The position numbers were made by a program, and so were the translations under genes. Positions 37,326 through 45,833 of a stretch of 64,000 bases of DNA are shown one piece after another; position 1 is the stretch's first letter, and every line of letters begins with the position of its first letter. The notes under the pieces are model-generated. The model had not been told where the DNA came from, made no database searches, and worked only from the letters and a program-made list of their open reading frames with translations. Source of the DNA: Streptomyces asoensis (GTDB lineage: Bacteria > Actinomycetota > Actinomycetes > Streptomycetales > Streptomycetaceae). The stretch covers positions 9,734,001 to 9,798,000 of the forward strand of contig NZ_CP049838.1 in assembly GCF_013085465.1 (NCBI RefSeq), given 5' to 3'.

Positions 37326-38201
37326 GTGACTGATGAGCAGGAGTGGGTGCAGCCGTCGGGGGTGTGGGCCACGGCGGTGGGGGTGGCCAGGGTGCGGGCG
37401 CTGGAGACCGAGCGGGAGAACGCGCTGTTCCGCGACCCACTGGCACAGGCCTTCGCCACCGCCGGCGGCTTGTGGCCCTCCTCGTCGCCGCTGCCCGATG
37501 ACGAGGCCGCGCGACGCCGTCGGCCGGCCGTGGCGTTCTCCATCGTCATCAGGACGAAGTTCCTCGACGACCTGTTGCAGCAGGCCTCCGCGTCCGGGGT
37601 CCGGCAGGTCGTGCTGCTCGGCGCCGGCATGGACAGCCGGGCCTTCCGGATGGACTGGCCCGAGGGCACCCGGCTGTTCGAGGTCGACACCGCCGCGCCA
37701 CTGGACTTCAAGGCTTCGGTGCTGCGCCAGGAACGGGCCGTCGCACGCTGCGAGCGGATCACCGTCGCGGTGGATCTGCGTGAGGACTGGCCAGGCGCGC
37801 TGGCCGCCGCAGGGCACGACGCGGCCGTGCCGACCGCGTGGATCGCCGAAGGACTACTGATCTATCTGCCCGAGGACGCGGTGGAGCTATTGCTGGCCCG
37901 GATCAGCATGCAGTCGGCGGCAGGCAGTCGTATGGGGCTGACATTGGGCTCGCGCGGCGTGATCGAGCGCTTCGGCGCGGACGCCGCGCCGGGATCGGCG
38001 GCGTCCATGTGGGTCTCGGAGATGTCCGACGACCCGGTGGGCTGGCTGGCCGGGCACGGCTGGGAGGCCGACAGCCACACCCTGCGCGAGCGCGCTGCCG
38101 CCTACGGCCGTCCGATCAGCACCCCGCCGCAGCGCGAGGAGCGGCCCGGCGGGTTGATCTCGGCGGTCCGCCGGGAGAGCGCCTCCCGGTTCCCTGGATG
38201 A
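37326..38201 (+). CDS. SAM-dependent methyltransferase, LCM/TIGR00027 type
   Basis: A 291-residue enzyme from GTG 37326. It matches the leucine carboxyl methyltransferase-like family expanded in actinobacteria: TAVGVARVRALETERENALF, an Arg-rich patch, motif I VVLLGAGMDSRAFRMDW, FEVDTAAPLDFKASVL, AWIAEGLLIYLPEDAVELLL and a final VGWLAGHGWEADSHTLRE. The substrate may be a carboxylate or hydroxyl of a secondary metabolite; it is not known for most members. The gene is the only cargo between about 84-bp inverted repeats, and the right repeat begins at its stop codon. A 22-codon frame with a strong ribosome site follows. Confidence 0.88.
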   Translation: MTDEQEWVQPSGVWATAVGVARVRALETERENALFRDPLAQAFATAGGLWPSSSPLPDDEAARRRRPAVAFSIVIRTKFLDDLLQQASASGVRQVVLLGAGMDSRAFRMDWPEGTRLFEVDTAAPLDFKASVLRQERAVARCERITVAVDLREDWPGALAAAGHDAAVPTAWIAEGLLIYLPEDAVELLLARISMQSAAGSRMGLTLGSRGVIERFGADAAPGSAASMWVSEMSDDPVGWLAGHGWEADSHTLRERAAAYGRPISTPPQREERPGGLISAVRRESASRFPG

Positions 38202-38284
38202 TCGATTCCAAGGGGGCCTGATGAGTGGAGCCAGGTTCATGCGCGGCCGGCCGGTCATGCGCGCACTGAGCGCCTACGACCACT
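38201..38284. repeat. Inverted repeat, right arm of the methyltransferase cassette
   Basis: Inverted copy of 37228-37309. It starts at the methyltransferase stop codon and ends exactly where the tpg relic begins, so the cassette boundary is sharp on this side. No target duplication is evident. Confidence 0.85.
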
Positions 38285-38286
38285 AA
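38221..38286 (+). CDS. Possible 21-residue peptide
   Basis: ATG 38221, with AGGGGG 5 bases upstream, opens a 21-codon frame (FMRGRPVMRALSAYDH at its end) closed by TAA just past the repeat edge. A similar frame lies in the left repeat on the other strand (FMRGQPVMRALTAYDH), also with a ribosome site. Differences between the two copies are mostly non-synonymous, so they do not show protein-level selection. It may be only part of the DNA repeat. Confidence 0.25.
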   Translation: MSGARFMRGRPVMRALSAYDH

Positions 38287-38614
38287 AGCCGGCCCCGGCC
38301 TCGCGGCCGTCGAAGAGCCGCTGAGCGTACTCGGGAGGCAGGTGGACGGTGAGGCGGCGGAAGCGTCCGTCGTCGGTGGTGCCGGCGGGGGAGCGGTAGC
38401 CGAACCTGGCGCGGGTCTCGATGGTGATGCCGGTGGCCGTGGCGGCTGCCTTGCGCCGGCGCTTGCAGACCAGCGGCTGCCGGCGCGCCCTGACGGCCCG
38501 GGTGCTTACGAGCTGCCGCATCAGGTAGCCGATCTGCCCCTTGAGTGTCTTCGGCGGTTCCTTGGTGAATGTCTCGCGTCCGGCGCGTTCGAGGGCGTCG
38601 TCGATGTCTCCCAC
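38255..38614 (-). pseudogene. tpg: Second tpg relic, internally deleted and truncated
   Basis: From GTG 38614 the protein reads GDIDDALERAGRETFTKEPP, KTLKGQIGYLMRQLVSTRAV, as in Streptomyces Tpg. It then jumps to RARRQPLVCKRRRKAAATAT, GITIETRARFGYRSPAGTTD and LTVHLPPEYAQRLFDGREAG. The HTH between these blocks (about 30-40 residues) is missing, and the C-terminus is replaced from 38284 by the inverted repeat of the methyltransferase cassette. It is a clearer Tpg match than the copy at 27901, but cannot be functional. Confidence 0.82.
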
Positions 38615-38620
38615 GGCGGG

Positions 38621-38755
38621 TCATTCTCCTTCGTCGTAGGTGGCGTCGTGGCCGTCGCCCTTGATGTGGCGGGTGGGGTTGCGGTCCTGCCCCATCAGGT
38701 CGACCGCCCACGCCATGCTCTGCACACCCTCCACCTTCATCCCCGACGAGGTCGA
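38621..38755 (-). pseudogene. tap: Second tap relic, C-terminal fragment
   Basis: The minus strand reads GMKVEGVQSMAWAVDLMGQD, RNPTRHIKGDGHDATYDEGE, then stop at 38621, 7 bases before the tpg relic start. This aligns with the end of the Tap gene at 27902 (GMVKHEGTQSVLWGADVLEQ, ARYIKTGEVTAKDTGE). The rest of tap is gone; IS5 DNA begins at about 38758. Confidence 0.7.
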
Positions 38756-38757
38756 TC

Positions 38758-38930
38758 AGGCGCGCAACCGCCGAAAACCGGCTCTCGCGGCGGACGGCCA
38801 CCGCATTTCGCCCCGGCCGACTATCGCGAGCGCCACGCGGTCGAGTGCGGGATCAACCGCCTCAGAGGCACCGCGCCGTCGCCACGCGATACGACAAGCT
38901 CGCGGTCCGCTACGAGGCGACTGTCCTCAT
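38758..38930 (+). pseudogene. IS5-family transposase C-terminal fragment, frameshifted
   Basis: RGGRPPHFAPADYRERHAVE, CGINRL and then, in the next frame, RHRAVATRYDKLAVRYEATV match the tail of an IS5-type transposase. A one-base shift near 38865 breaks it. It abuts the tap relic and probably caused its loss. Confidence 0.78.
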
Positions 38931-38967
38931 CGCAGTGAGCTTTTTCAGAGCGGCCACTGATCGAGTG

Positions 38968-39171
38968 ATGGCTGAGCCGAAGCACGCTGGTTGTCACATA
39001 GGCAGGCTTGCTGTCGCTGTGGCCGAGGCTGCATGCGTTGGACCCGCCGGTCATTGCTGTGGCCAGGACCCCTCGCAGCCGACCAAGGTCGAAGTCGGCA
39101 GCACCGACAACATGCAGATCTACGTCTGCCCGACCTCTCCCGAGCATCCGCACACCGACCTGATCCAATGA
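38968..39171 (+). CDS. Small hypothetical protein or fragment
   Basis: A 67-codon frame from ATG 38968, Cys- and His-containing (HAGCHIGRLAVAVAEAACVG, then MQIYVCPTSPEHPHTDLIQ). Codon usage is plausible but there is no strong ribosome site and no family I know. It could be a leftover of a larger gene between two IS5 pieces. Confidence 0.25.
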   Translation: MAEPKHAGCHIGRLAVAVAEAACVGPAGHCCGQDPSQPTKVEVGSTDNMQIYVCPTSPEHPHTDLIQ

Positions 39172-39337
39172 GCTGTCGAGCCTGTCACACACCCCGCAGT
39201 CGGTGGCAGAAGTGCCGCCGCGTCAGAGTGTGTGACAAGCCGTTGCCTCACGGCGGAGTGACCCGCAACGCACGGGGCTCCTGTGCCGTTTGGGGAGGTG
39301 TTCGAAGTCTCAACTCATCGGCACAGGAGCCTCGTTG

Positions 39338-39967
39338 GTGGCCCATCCTGCCGCACTCGACTTGCCGCGCGCGCTGGTCGCCTTGGTGTACCTGCGCAAG
39401 CACGACACCCTCGCGCAGATCGCCGCCGGCTTCGGCATCTCGGTGGGCACCGCCCACGCCTACACCCACACCGTGGTCGACCTGCTCGCGGTGCGGGCAC
39501 CTGGCCTGCTCAAGGTCCTGCGTGAAGCCGACCCGGACTTCGTCCTGCTCGGCGGCACCCTCGCCGCATGCGACCGCCTCGGCGACGGCCGGGCGGACTA
39601 CTTCGCCAAGCACCGCCGCCACGGCGTGAACGTCCAGGTGGTCACCGATCTGACCGGACGCCTGCTGTGGATCTCGCCCGCCCTGCCGGGCCGGACCCAT
39701 GACCCGACCGCGTCCCGCACCCACCGGATCATCCGGTTCTGCGAACGCCAAGGCGTCCCGATCCTTGCCGACCGCGCCTACATCGGCGCCGGACCGTGGG
39801 GCACCACACCGGTCAGACGCCCACCCGGTCGCGACCTGTCGCCAACCCAGAACACCGTCAACCGCGCGGTCTCGGCAGTACGGGCACCGGTCGAACGGGG
39901 CGTGGCCCGCCTGAAGTCCTGGCGGATCTTCCACCACGCGCGCTGTAGCCCGAATCGAATGTCGTAG
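39338..39967 (+). pseudogene. IS5-family transposase (HTH type), slightly deleted
   Basis: About 209 residues from GTG 39338: HPAALDLPRALVALVYLRKH, then AAGFGISVGTAHAYTHTVVD (HTH), [55 protein letters not shown] and VERGVARLKSWRIF. It is a relative of the element at 54123. By comparison it lacks about 25 residues between DLPRAL and VALVYL and ends early after CSPNRM. It may have limited or no activity. Confidence 0.8.
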
Positions 39968-40525
39968 CGGGGGAAGACGCAGCAGGCGCTGACCGAGACG
40001 ACTGCCAAGGCTCATCGGTATGTCCTCCGTCCGCTCGTACGTGGTGACTCCTGACGCATACCGATCCTGGTCTAGGTCTGGGACTGATCCGCGGCAGCCA
40101 TGGCAGGTTTGCGGCGGTTCGCGATGAGGCCGCCCGCGGCACCCAGTGAGACCAGGCCCATGCCGGCGGCGGTCGCCATCCCCTTCACTTCGGCTCCGCG
40201 GCCCAGCCGGGTGGCAGGGCGGCGTCGGCGGTCGGTGCGGTCGGCATCGGTTTGGCAGGTGCCACGTCACTGGAGGTCTCTTCCACGGGGCGGCCGTGGC
40301 ATTCGGGTGCACTCCCGGACGGTCCGACACGCGGCGCTGGGCGCGCTGACCGGCTAGGTCTTGTCCGGCCGATCATGTGACTGGTCCGTGTCCGGGTCGT
40401 TGCTGTGGACACGGGGCGAGGGGATGAGATGTCCTCTCAAGCCGGCCGAGTTCGTCCGCTGCTCCGAGTCGGGATGCCGCACACGGCGCAGCGGATCGGG
40501 ACCCAGCAGCCTCTCTGTCTCCAGT
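39968..40525. other. Gene-poor stretch with a possible surface-protein tail
   Basis: No complete gene is visible. On the minus strand about 40078-40180 reads AAGMGLVSLGAAGGLIANRR, a hydrophobic segment plus basic residues like a secreted-protein C-terminal anchor. Upstream in another frame is PMPTAPTADAALPPGWA. It is probably a decayed surface-protein gene. The first 17-bp repeat flanking the phosphotransferase gene lies at 40366. Confidence 0.3.
40366..40382. repeat. 17-bp direct repeat, left of the phosphotransferase gene
   Basis: CGGCCGATCATGTGACT occurs here and, identically and in the same orientation, at 41515-41531. Together they bracket the phosphotransferase gene. The sequence resembles ends of Streptomyces insertion sequences. 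Confidence 0.7.
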
Positions 40526-41368
40526 TCAGCCCAGTCCGCAGCGATCGAGTGCGGCACGGACCTGGTTGAGCCCCTCCACTCTCCAGTGGCCCCGGTCAGG
40601 CATTTGGTCGTCTCGGCGCCAGCGCCAGGCCGAGAACATCGCCCAGTTCAGGGCTCGGCACCGGTGAATCAGACCGTGGTCAGCCCCCGCATAGTGCTTT
40701 GCCACTTCTTCGGGCGCATGGGCGAGGTCGAACTCGATCGGCCCACGGCAGCACGTGGCGAGGTCTACGAAAAGCGGCCCTCTCCTCGTGTTCAGGAGAT
40801 TGCCCGGATGAGGCTCGCCGTGCAACAACTGGTCGCCGGTTTTGTCGATACTGATCGCGGCGCTCAGCCCACGGAGTGTGTCGCTGAGGAGTTCCCGGTC
40901 AGAGTCGGGCAGTTCGGGGGACCGCTCCCGGTCGTTCACCTCTCTCAGTGCCACGGCGACTCGATCGGTGAAATGCGGTGCGCCCAGATCGATCTGGCGC
41001 AGGGCGGCATGGTGCCGCAGGAACACGTCTGCGTAGTCGGCCGGCGCGATCTCTGATCGCACAGGTTCGTAGTAGGTCCAGAGCGAGATGGCGAAGGCGT
41101 CACGCAAATAGACTCGGTGCTCGACCCGAGGGTCGAGCTCGGCCACCGGAGCGTCGACGTCGGCGAGACGGCGAGCAACCTCTACCTCGAACTCGGAATC
41201 AGCCAGATGTCCCGAAGGCGCGACCCGAGCCAGAACATCGCAAGGGAGCAGGCGCAGCGCGACCCGGTCCGAGTTGTGGATGACGATCGCATCGTCGACC
41301 TGAAGGCCCAGCTCCGAAGCGGTCGCCCGTCCTGCCTCAACTGCGCGGCGGAGTTCCAATGGCTCCAT
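40526..41368 (-). CDS. Aminoglycoside phosphotransferase/choline-kinase-family protein
   Basis: A 280-residue kinase-like protein from ATG 41368, chosen because AGGGAG lies 6 bases upstream (MEPLELRRAVEAG). The catalytic loop is LLHGEPHPGNLLN (usual HGDxHxxN; here Glu replaces the Asp) and the metal-binding region is GPLFVDLATCCRGPIEFDLA. The N-lobe has VALRLLP and a possible ATP-binding strand. The Glu substitution could alter or abolish activity, or the essential base may be supplied differently, as in some family members. The substrate may be an antibiotic or another small alcohol. It lies between 17-bp direct repeats and next to an IS5 element, so it may have moved as a cassette. Confidence 0.78.
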   Translation of the reverse strand: MEPLELRRAVEAGRATASELGLQVDDAIVIHNSDRVALRLLPCDVLARVAPSGHLADSEFEVEVARRLADVDAPVAELDPRVEHRVYLRDAFAISLWTYYEPVRSEIAPADYADVFLRHHAALRQIDLGAPHFTDRVAVALREVNDRERSPELPDSDRELLSDTLRGLSAAISIDKTGDQLLHGEPHPGNLLNTRRGPLFVDLATCCRGPIEFDLAHAPEEVAKHYAGADHGLIHRCRALNWAMFSAWRWRRDDQMPDRGHWRVEGLNQVRAALDRCGLG

Positions 41369-41514
41369 ACCGTTCTCCCTCATGGTTGAGTACACATACA
41401 CGTCTGGGGCAACGGCGACGCCCCCGGAGTCCTCGTGAACATCATTCGGCAGCCACACCCGGACCCGGCGACAAGCATCGCAAAACGGGACCTGCACAAG
41501 CCCTCGGATTTATT

Positions 41515-41531
41515 CGGCCGATCATGTGACT
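41515..41531. repeat. 17-bp direct repeat, right of the phosphotransferase gene
   Basis: Identical to 40366-40382 and in the same orientation. It lies 60 bases before the end of the IS5-family transposase gene at 41591. Confidence 0.7.
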
Positions 41532-41590
41532 AAAGCGTGTTGCAGAAGGCCGTTATTTTGCAGGTCAGAGCCCGTCCCTGGCTGTTCTAA

Positions 41591-42303
41591 TCACGCGGTC
41601 AGGGCGAGGTTGTGCATGTGGGCGACAACTTGGACCGCGTGGTGGAGGCCATCGCCGTGCTGTCGGCAGTCTCGGAAGGTCTTGTAGTTCTTCAGCCGGC
41701 CGATCGCATGCTCGACGCGTGCACGGACCCGGCGATGCTCCGCGTTGTCGGCTTCCTCGCCAGCCAAGAGAGGCCGGCCGGGTCGTTTGCGATGCGGCAC
41801 GACCAGGCCGGTGTTGATGTAGGCGCCGTCACCGAGCACGGTGACGCCCTGGCAGTGCTGTGGCAGGCCGGAGTTGCGCCGCACGTGGGCGTCGGCCCTG
41901 TTGCCCGGGGCCGGACGGGCGGTGGCCACGACCAGGCGTGTGTCGGCGTCGATGATGACCTGCACGTTTGCGGAGAACCGGTAGTTGCGGCTCGAGGCGC
42001 CGACCTTGCGGTCGCGGACCGGGACCAGCGTGCCGTCCACGATCCACAGCCGGTCTGCAGCATCGACGGGACGTGGGCCGGCTCGAGCGCGAGGAGGGGC
42101 CGCAGCCGCTGGATGACCCTGCACACCGTGGCCGGCGAGACTTCGAACAGGGGTGCGAGCTGCCGCGTGGTGAGGTTCGTACGGTAGTAGACCGCCACCA
42201 CCAGCACCCGGTCGGCAAGCGGCAGACACGATGGCCGCCCAATGCGCGGCCCCTCGCCACCCTGCTCCCGCACCACCTTCAGCAACCGCTCGAACTGCTT
42301 CAT
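41591..42303 (-). pseudogene. IS5-family transposase with one frameshift
   Basis: From ATG 42303 the first frame reads MKQFERLLKVVREQGGEGPR, RTNLTTRQLAPLFEVSPATV (HTH) and LRPLLALEPAHV. After a shift near 42065 a second frame gives AADRLWIVDGTLVPVRDRKV, VIIDADTRLVVATARPAPGN, LGDGAYINTGLVVPHRKRPG and RVEHAIGRLKNYKTFRDCRQ, with the DDE residues. The single indel lies within the sequence between HVP and DAADRLW. Correcting it gives an ordinary transposase of about 238 residues. Confidence 0.85.
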
Positions 42304-43202
42304 CCCGACAGTCCTTGAGGGACGTACACCCGATGGGCTGTTCGAGCAGTGGACGCGTTGGTCGCGATGGCGGTCACGTGGGTGTCGGGCCGACGCCTTG
42401 AGCCGTCTGGGGACTTGATCCCCATATCCAGGGCGGTGGTGGTGCCCGATGCTCTCGTGACCGCCAGCATCGTCAACACTGCTCGCGTGCTCTGGCTGCC
42501 CTGGGTGAAGTGCGAGCCCCCAGCCGGGCCTCCCAACGAACCGGTGCTGGGAGCCGACCTGAGCTAAGTCGGTGCTTCGTTCTGACATCCGGTCCCTCGT
42601 CCCTGGAAGCTGTACCCGGTGTGACCGCTGCTGCCGCCGTTCGGCCGGTGACCGCCTGGGCTGTGGAAGGCCACGTGGCCGCCGTGCTGACCATCAACGA
42701 CGCAGACTTTGACTTCCTGGAACCGCCTGCGCTTGACGCCGGGTAACGGAGGAGTCTGAAGCCGGGCCAGGGACTCTTCGCCGAGCCAGACGACGAAGCC
42801 ATTGACGCCGCTCTTGACGCTGCACGCGAGCGTTGCAGTCGGATCCTCGTCTTGGACGAGTGACCGTCTGCTTGGGCTGGTGGGCTCACCAACAAGGGCG
42901 TTGACGGCGTGGTCTTTGCCTTCGGTGCCGGCGAGTATCCAAGGAGGACGACTACTCCGGCGTGGCGCCGTGAGCGGGGGCGGAGACTGATCGGTGGATC
43001 GCCTTCCGGTCGCACTTCGGGAAGAGCCAGTTGATCACCAATTGCCGCCAACAATCGGCCGCCGCTGAACATGAACGAAGCCACAGGCGGCTATGCCGAC
43101 CATGGAGCTACTGCGCTGTTCGCCACGGCGGTCTTTTCTGCGCCGCAGCGCAGATGGCTCTGCCCGCCCGCGCGGTGGTGGGCGGGGAGATGTGTGAAGT
43201 CC
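42304..43202. other. Gene-poor stretch with short coding scraps
   Basis: No complete gene is convincing. The plus strand has two short coding-like tails: GHVAAVLTINDADFDFLEPP (to 42746) and AEPDDEAIDAALDAARERCS (to 42862). They may be 3' remnants of lost genes. The first has a faint PIN-domain look that I cannot support further. Confidence 0.3.
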
Positions 43203-43598
43203 TCAGTGAAGGCGTACCGAGGCGCCGTAGCTGTCCCTGGAACGGCGCACGGTGACGGGTACGGCAGGTGCCGGCCACGCTTGGATGAGGTACCACTCAG
43301 TGACCTCATCAGGGGCGAGGTCAACTGCGATGTCTCGGCCGCGGGCGTGAATGCGCAGCCGGTAGTCGCCAGGGCTGTTGAACGACAGGACGGGAAGTTC
43401 TTCGTCCAGGTCGTCCATCAGGCCGCGGACCATGAGATCGCCCGACGCGGAGTGCGCGGAGAGCTCCACGATCTTTTGCGAGTCGTCGTTGCCGGGTGCG
43501 GGGGCGGTTTCGTGGATCGTGACGGTGACGTCCACCATGGCAGCGACGGCGGAGGGGTATTCGCCGAGGAGACCTTCGATGGCGACGGCCTGGCTCAT
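43203..43598 (-). CDS. Conserved-looking hypothetical protein
   Basis: A 131-residue acidic protein from ATG 43598: MSQAVAIEGLLGEYPSAVAA, VTIHETAPAPGNDDSQKIVE, then LMVRGLMDDLDEELPVLSFN and DIAVDLAPDEVTEWYLIQAW. The alternating strand pattern suggests a small beta-sandwich. I have seen similar proteins in Streptomyces without a known role. The N-terminus may be shortened, as upstream DNA in this frame is unlike the rest. It stands alone downstream of the Lrp gene and on the same strand, 364 bases apart. Confidence 0.5.
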   Translation of the reverse strand: MSQAVAIEGLLGEYPSAVAAMVDVTVTIHETAPAPGNDDSQKIVELSAHSASGDLMVRGLMDDLDEELPVLSFNSPGDYRLRIHARGRDIAVDLAPDEVTEWYLIQAWPAPAVPVTVRRSRDSYGASVRLH

Positions 43599-43961
43599 CC
43601 CGGATCTGAGCCGGCCGGATATCAACCGGACCGGGCCCTGCACGCCCGGCCCGACTCCGCGCCCTGGGCACCGGCACCGCCCCGGACCCGGACTATGACG
43701 GCGACCGTCCACGACTTCCGTCGCGCCGCAGCGGCTGCCGTCGCGGCAGGCGCCGCCGGCGTGGAGATCCACGGCGGCAACGCGGCCGTGACGATCGCCG
43801 TGACATCCAGCAGTGACGGCCAGGGCCGTGCCGACCCGTACGGCCTCGCGCACACACGCGTGAAAACGCGGGGCAGGCGGCACTCACCGCACGCAACACG
43901 CACAGCATGCGTTGCCGGTCCCCAGAGCCGGCCCCGGGCCGAATCGAGGCGTCACTGCGCG

Positions 43962-44408
43962 TCAAGCGCTGCGCGTCCAGGAGCCGAGCACCATCAACGT
44001 TTTGGTGCCGGTGACGCCCCTCTCCCGGCGGAGCCCGTCGATGACCTTCTGCAAGTGCGCGATGTCCCGCACCCGTACATGGACGAGAGCGTCAGGGTCT
44101 CCTGCGGTCGTGAAGGCCGCCTGCACCTCGGGCACTTTGTGGGTGGTTCCCAGGATCTCGCCGACGGCCGTATTGCCGGTGTAGCTGAGCTCGACGAAGG
44201 CTTCGATACCCCAGCCGAGTTTCGTGTGATCGATCTGCACGGTGAAGCCGGTGATGACACCGATGTCCCGCAGCCTGTCCACGCGGCGTTTGACCGCGGC
44301 CACGGACAGTCCGACCTCCGGGGCCATCTCGGAAAAGGAACGGCGGCCGTCCTCCCGCAGCAGGTCGAGCAGCTTGCGATCGACGTCGTCGATCTCATTC
44401 AGCGGCAT
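43962..44408 (-). CDS. Lrp/AsnC-family transcriptional regulator
   Basis: A 148-residue regulator from ATG 44408, with GAAGGGG 8 bases upstream. The N-terminal HTH is DVDRKLLDLLREDGRRSFSE, then VGLSVAAVKRRVDRLRDIGV. The C-terminal RAM domain reads AFVELSYTGNTAVGEILGTT, VPEVQAAFTTAGDPDALVHV and GVTGTKTLMVLGSW. Such proteins form octamers and sense amino acids. It is divergent from ridA-azlC-azlD, whose products act on amino-acid by-products and branched-chain amino-acid export. A perfect 7-3-7 inverted repeat lies in the intergenic region. Regulation of that operon by a branched-chain amino acid is the likely role. Confidence 0.92.
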   Translation of the reverse strand: MPLNEIDDVDRKLLDLLREDGRRSFSEMAPEVGLSVAAVKRRVDRLRDIGVITGFTVQIDHTKLGWGIEAFVELSYTGNTAVGEILGTTHKVPEVQAAFTTAGDPDALVHVRVRDIAHLQKVIDGLRRERGVTGTKTLMVLGSWTRSA

Positions 44409-44457
44409 CTCTTGATCCCCTTCTCGACGCAATAAAACAGAGACGATCGGGCCCTAT

Positions 44458-44474
44458 GTGCAAAGAGTTTGCAC
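44458..44474. promoter_or_regulatory. Probable Lrp operator
   Basis: GTGCAAA-GAG-TTTGCAC is a perfect inverted repeat (7-3-7), 50 bases upstream of the lrp-type gene and 185 bases upstream of ridA. Its size and position fit a binding site for the divergent Lrp/AsnC regulator. Confidence 0.6.
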
Positions 44475-44658
44475 GTACAAGGTTGAGTGCCGCAACAACT
44501 TGCGTCAACGGGTGCGCTCTGTTGTGCTGGTCTCCAGCCCGGCTGAGGGTTGGCCGTCTGCGAGGCCTGCCCCGGCTGCGGGCACGCGACGGCGTTCCAA
44601 GGACCTGCGGGTGCCTGCAGGCCGCCTGCGGCCGAATCTGAGAAAGGGCAACCGCACC

Positions 44659-45048
44659 ATGCCTAAGAAGATCATCGACACCGGATCGTCTCTCGGTCCG
44701 TACTCGTCCGCCGTGGTGGCCGGCAACCACCTCTACGTGGCGGGTCACTGTGGATTCCTTCCCGGCACCCCGAACATCGCGGAGGGCGGGCTGGAGGCGG
44801 AGTTCCGGCAGACCCTGAAGAACCTCGAAGCGACGATCCTGCAGGCCGGCTTCCGCCTCGAAGACGTCGTCTCAACCACCTGCTACCTGCGCGACATGGA
44901 CCACTGGCCGCTCCTGAACAAGATCTACAGCGGCTACTTCACCCAGGACGTGCCCGCTCGCGCTGCGGTCGCCGTTGTGGGCCTGCCCCTCGGCGCGAAC
45001 CTTGAGATCACCTGCGTGGCCTGGCGCGACGACACCGGCACAAACTGA
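44659..45048 (+). CDS. ridA: RidA-family protein (enamine/imine deaminase)
   Basis: A 129-residue protein from ATG 44659 with AAAGGG upstream. The family pattern is present: GPYSSAVVAGNHLYVAGHCG, a LKNLEATILQAGFRLEDVV helix, STTCYLRDMDHW, and VPARAAVAVVGLPLGANLEI with the catalytic Arg in PARAAV. RidA proteins hydrolyse reactive 2-aminoacrylate and related enamines made by PLP enzymes, or act on other imines. It is the first gene after the Lrp operator, followed by azlC and azlD, so the operon probably handles excess amino acids and their toxic by-products. Confidence 0.9.
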   Translation: MPKKIIDTGSSLGPYSSAVVAGNHLYVAGHCGFLPGTPNIAEGGLEAEFRQTLKNLEATILQAGFRLEDVVSTTCYLRDMDHWPLLNKIYSGYFTQDVPARAAVAVVGLPLGANLEITCVAWRDDTGTN

Positions 45049-45092
45049 GCAGCGCCGCCGAAGACCTCTCCACCGCTACCAAGAGTCTCTCC

Positions 45093-45833
45093 ATGCACAT
45101 CCCATCCCCTGCCGTGTCCGTCGACTCTCCCGAGCACGCGCCTGCGTCCAAGTCCTCGTCCGAGGCCCCGGCGGCGCTGAAGGACTCCGGGGCTGTCGGC
45201 CTGGGCATGTTCCCTCTGGGCGTGGCTTTCGGGGTGCTGGTCGTGCATTCCGGGCTGAGCTGGTGGTGGGCACCGGTCATCTCCGGTCTGGTCTACGCCG
45301 GCTCGCTGGAGTTCCTGCTCGTGGGGATGATCGTCGCCCTCGCGCCGCTGGCGCAGATCGCCCTGTCGGCCTTCCTGATCAACTTCCGGCATGTGTTCTA
45401 CGCGCTGTCCTTCCCCTTGCACCGGGTCAAAAGCCCGGCCGGGAAGACGTACGCCGTCTTCGGGATGACCGACGAGGCATACGCGCTCACCTCCGGCGTC
45501 GCGGCCCGGTCCTGGTCCGGCCGGCGCATCCTGTGGCTGCAGGCGTTCCTGCAGACCTACTGGGTGTCGGGAGCGACCGCGGGCGCCCTGCTCGGGGCGG
45601 TGATCCCCCCGCAAGTGGTGGGTCTGGACTTCGCCCTGACCGCCCTGTTCGCGGTACTGACAGCCGACGCCGTACGGGCGCGGCGCGAGCTTCCCACGCC
45701 GGTACTGGCCCTGATCTGCGCGCTCGTCGCACGGTTCGCCTTCCCCAGCCAGATGCTCCTCGTCGCCTTTGCCCTGTTCACCACCGCCCTGTTGGCCCGC
45801 TACGCACTGACCGAGAGGGCCGCCCGTGCCTGA
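45093..45833 (+). CDS. azlC: AzlC-family branched-chain amino-acid exporter, large subunit
   Basis: A 246-residue membrane protein. After a Ser/Pro-rich N-terminus of about 30 residues it has the AzlC core: MFPLGVAFGVLVVHSGLSWW, AGSLEFLLVGMIVALAPLAQ, INFRHVFYALSF (signature), FGMTDEAYAL, then two to three more helices, about seven in all. AzlCD pairs export branched-chain amino acids and analogues from the cytoplasm. The start ATG 45093 follows ridA by 44 bases. The gene overlaps azlD by 8 bases. Confidence 0.93.
   Translation: MHIPSPAVSVDSPEHAPASKSSSEAPAALKDSGAVGLGMFPLGVAFGVLVVHSGLSWWWAPVISGLVYAGSLEFLLVGMIVALAPLAQIALSAFLINFRHVFYALSFPLHRVKSPAGKTYAVFGMTDEAYALTSGVAARSWSGRRILWLQAFLQTYWVSGATAGALLGAVIPPQVVGLDFALTALFAVLTADAVRARRELPTPVLALICALVARFAFPSQMLLVAFALFTTALLARYALTERAARA

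Noticed and set aside
43071..44435. A 454-codon plus-strand frame opposite the Lrp gene
   Set aside because: It is antisense to the Lrp regulator and the hypothetical gene at 43203; composition is not coding-like.
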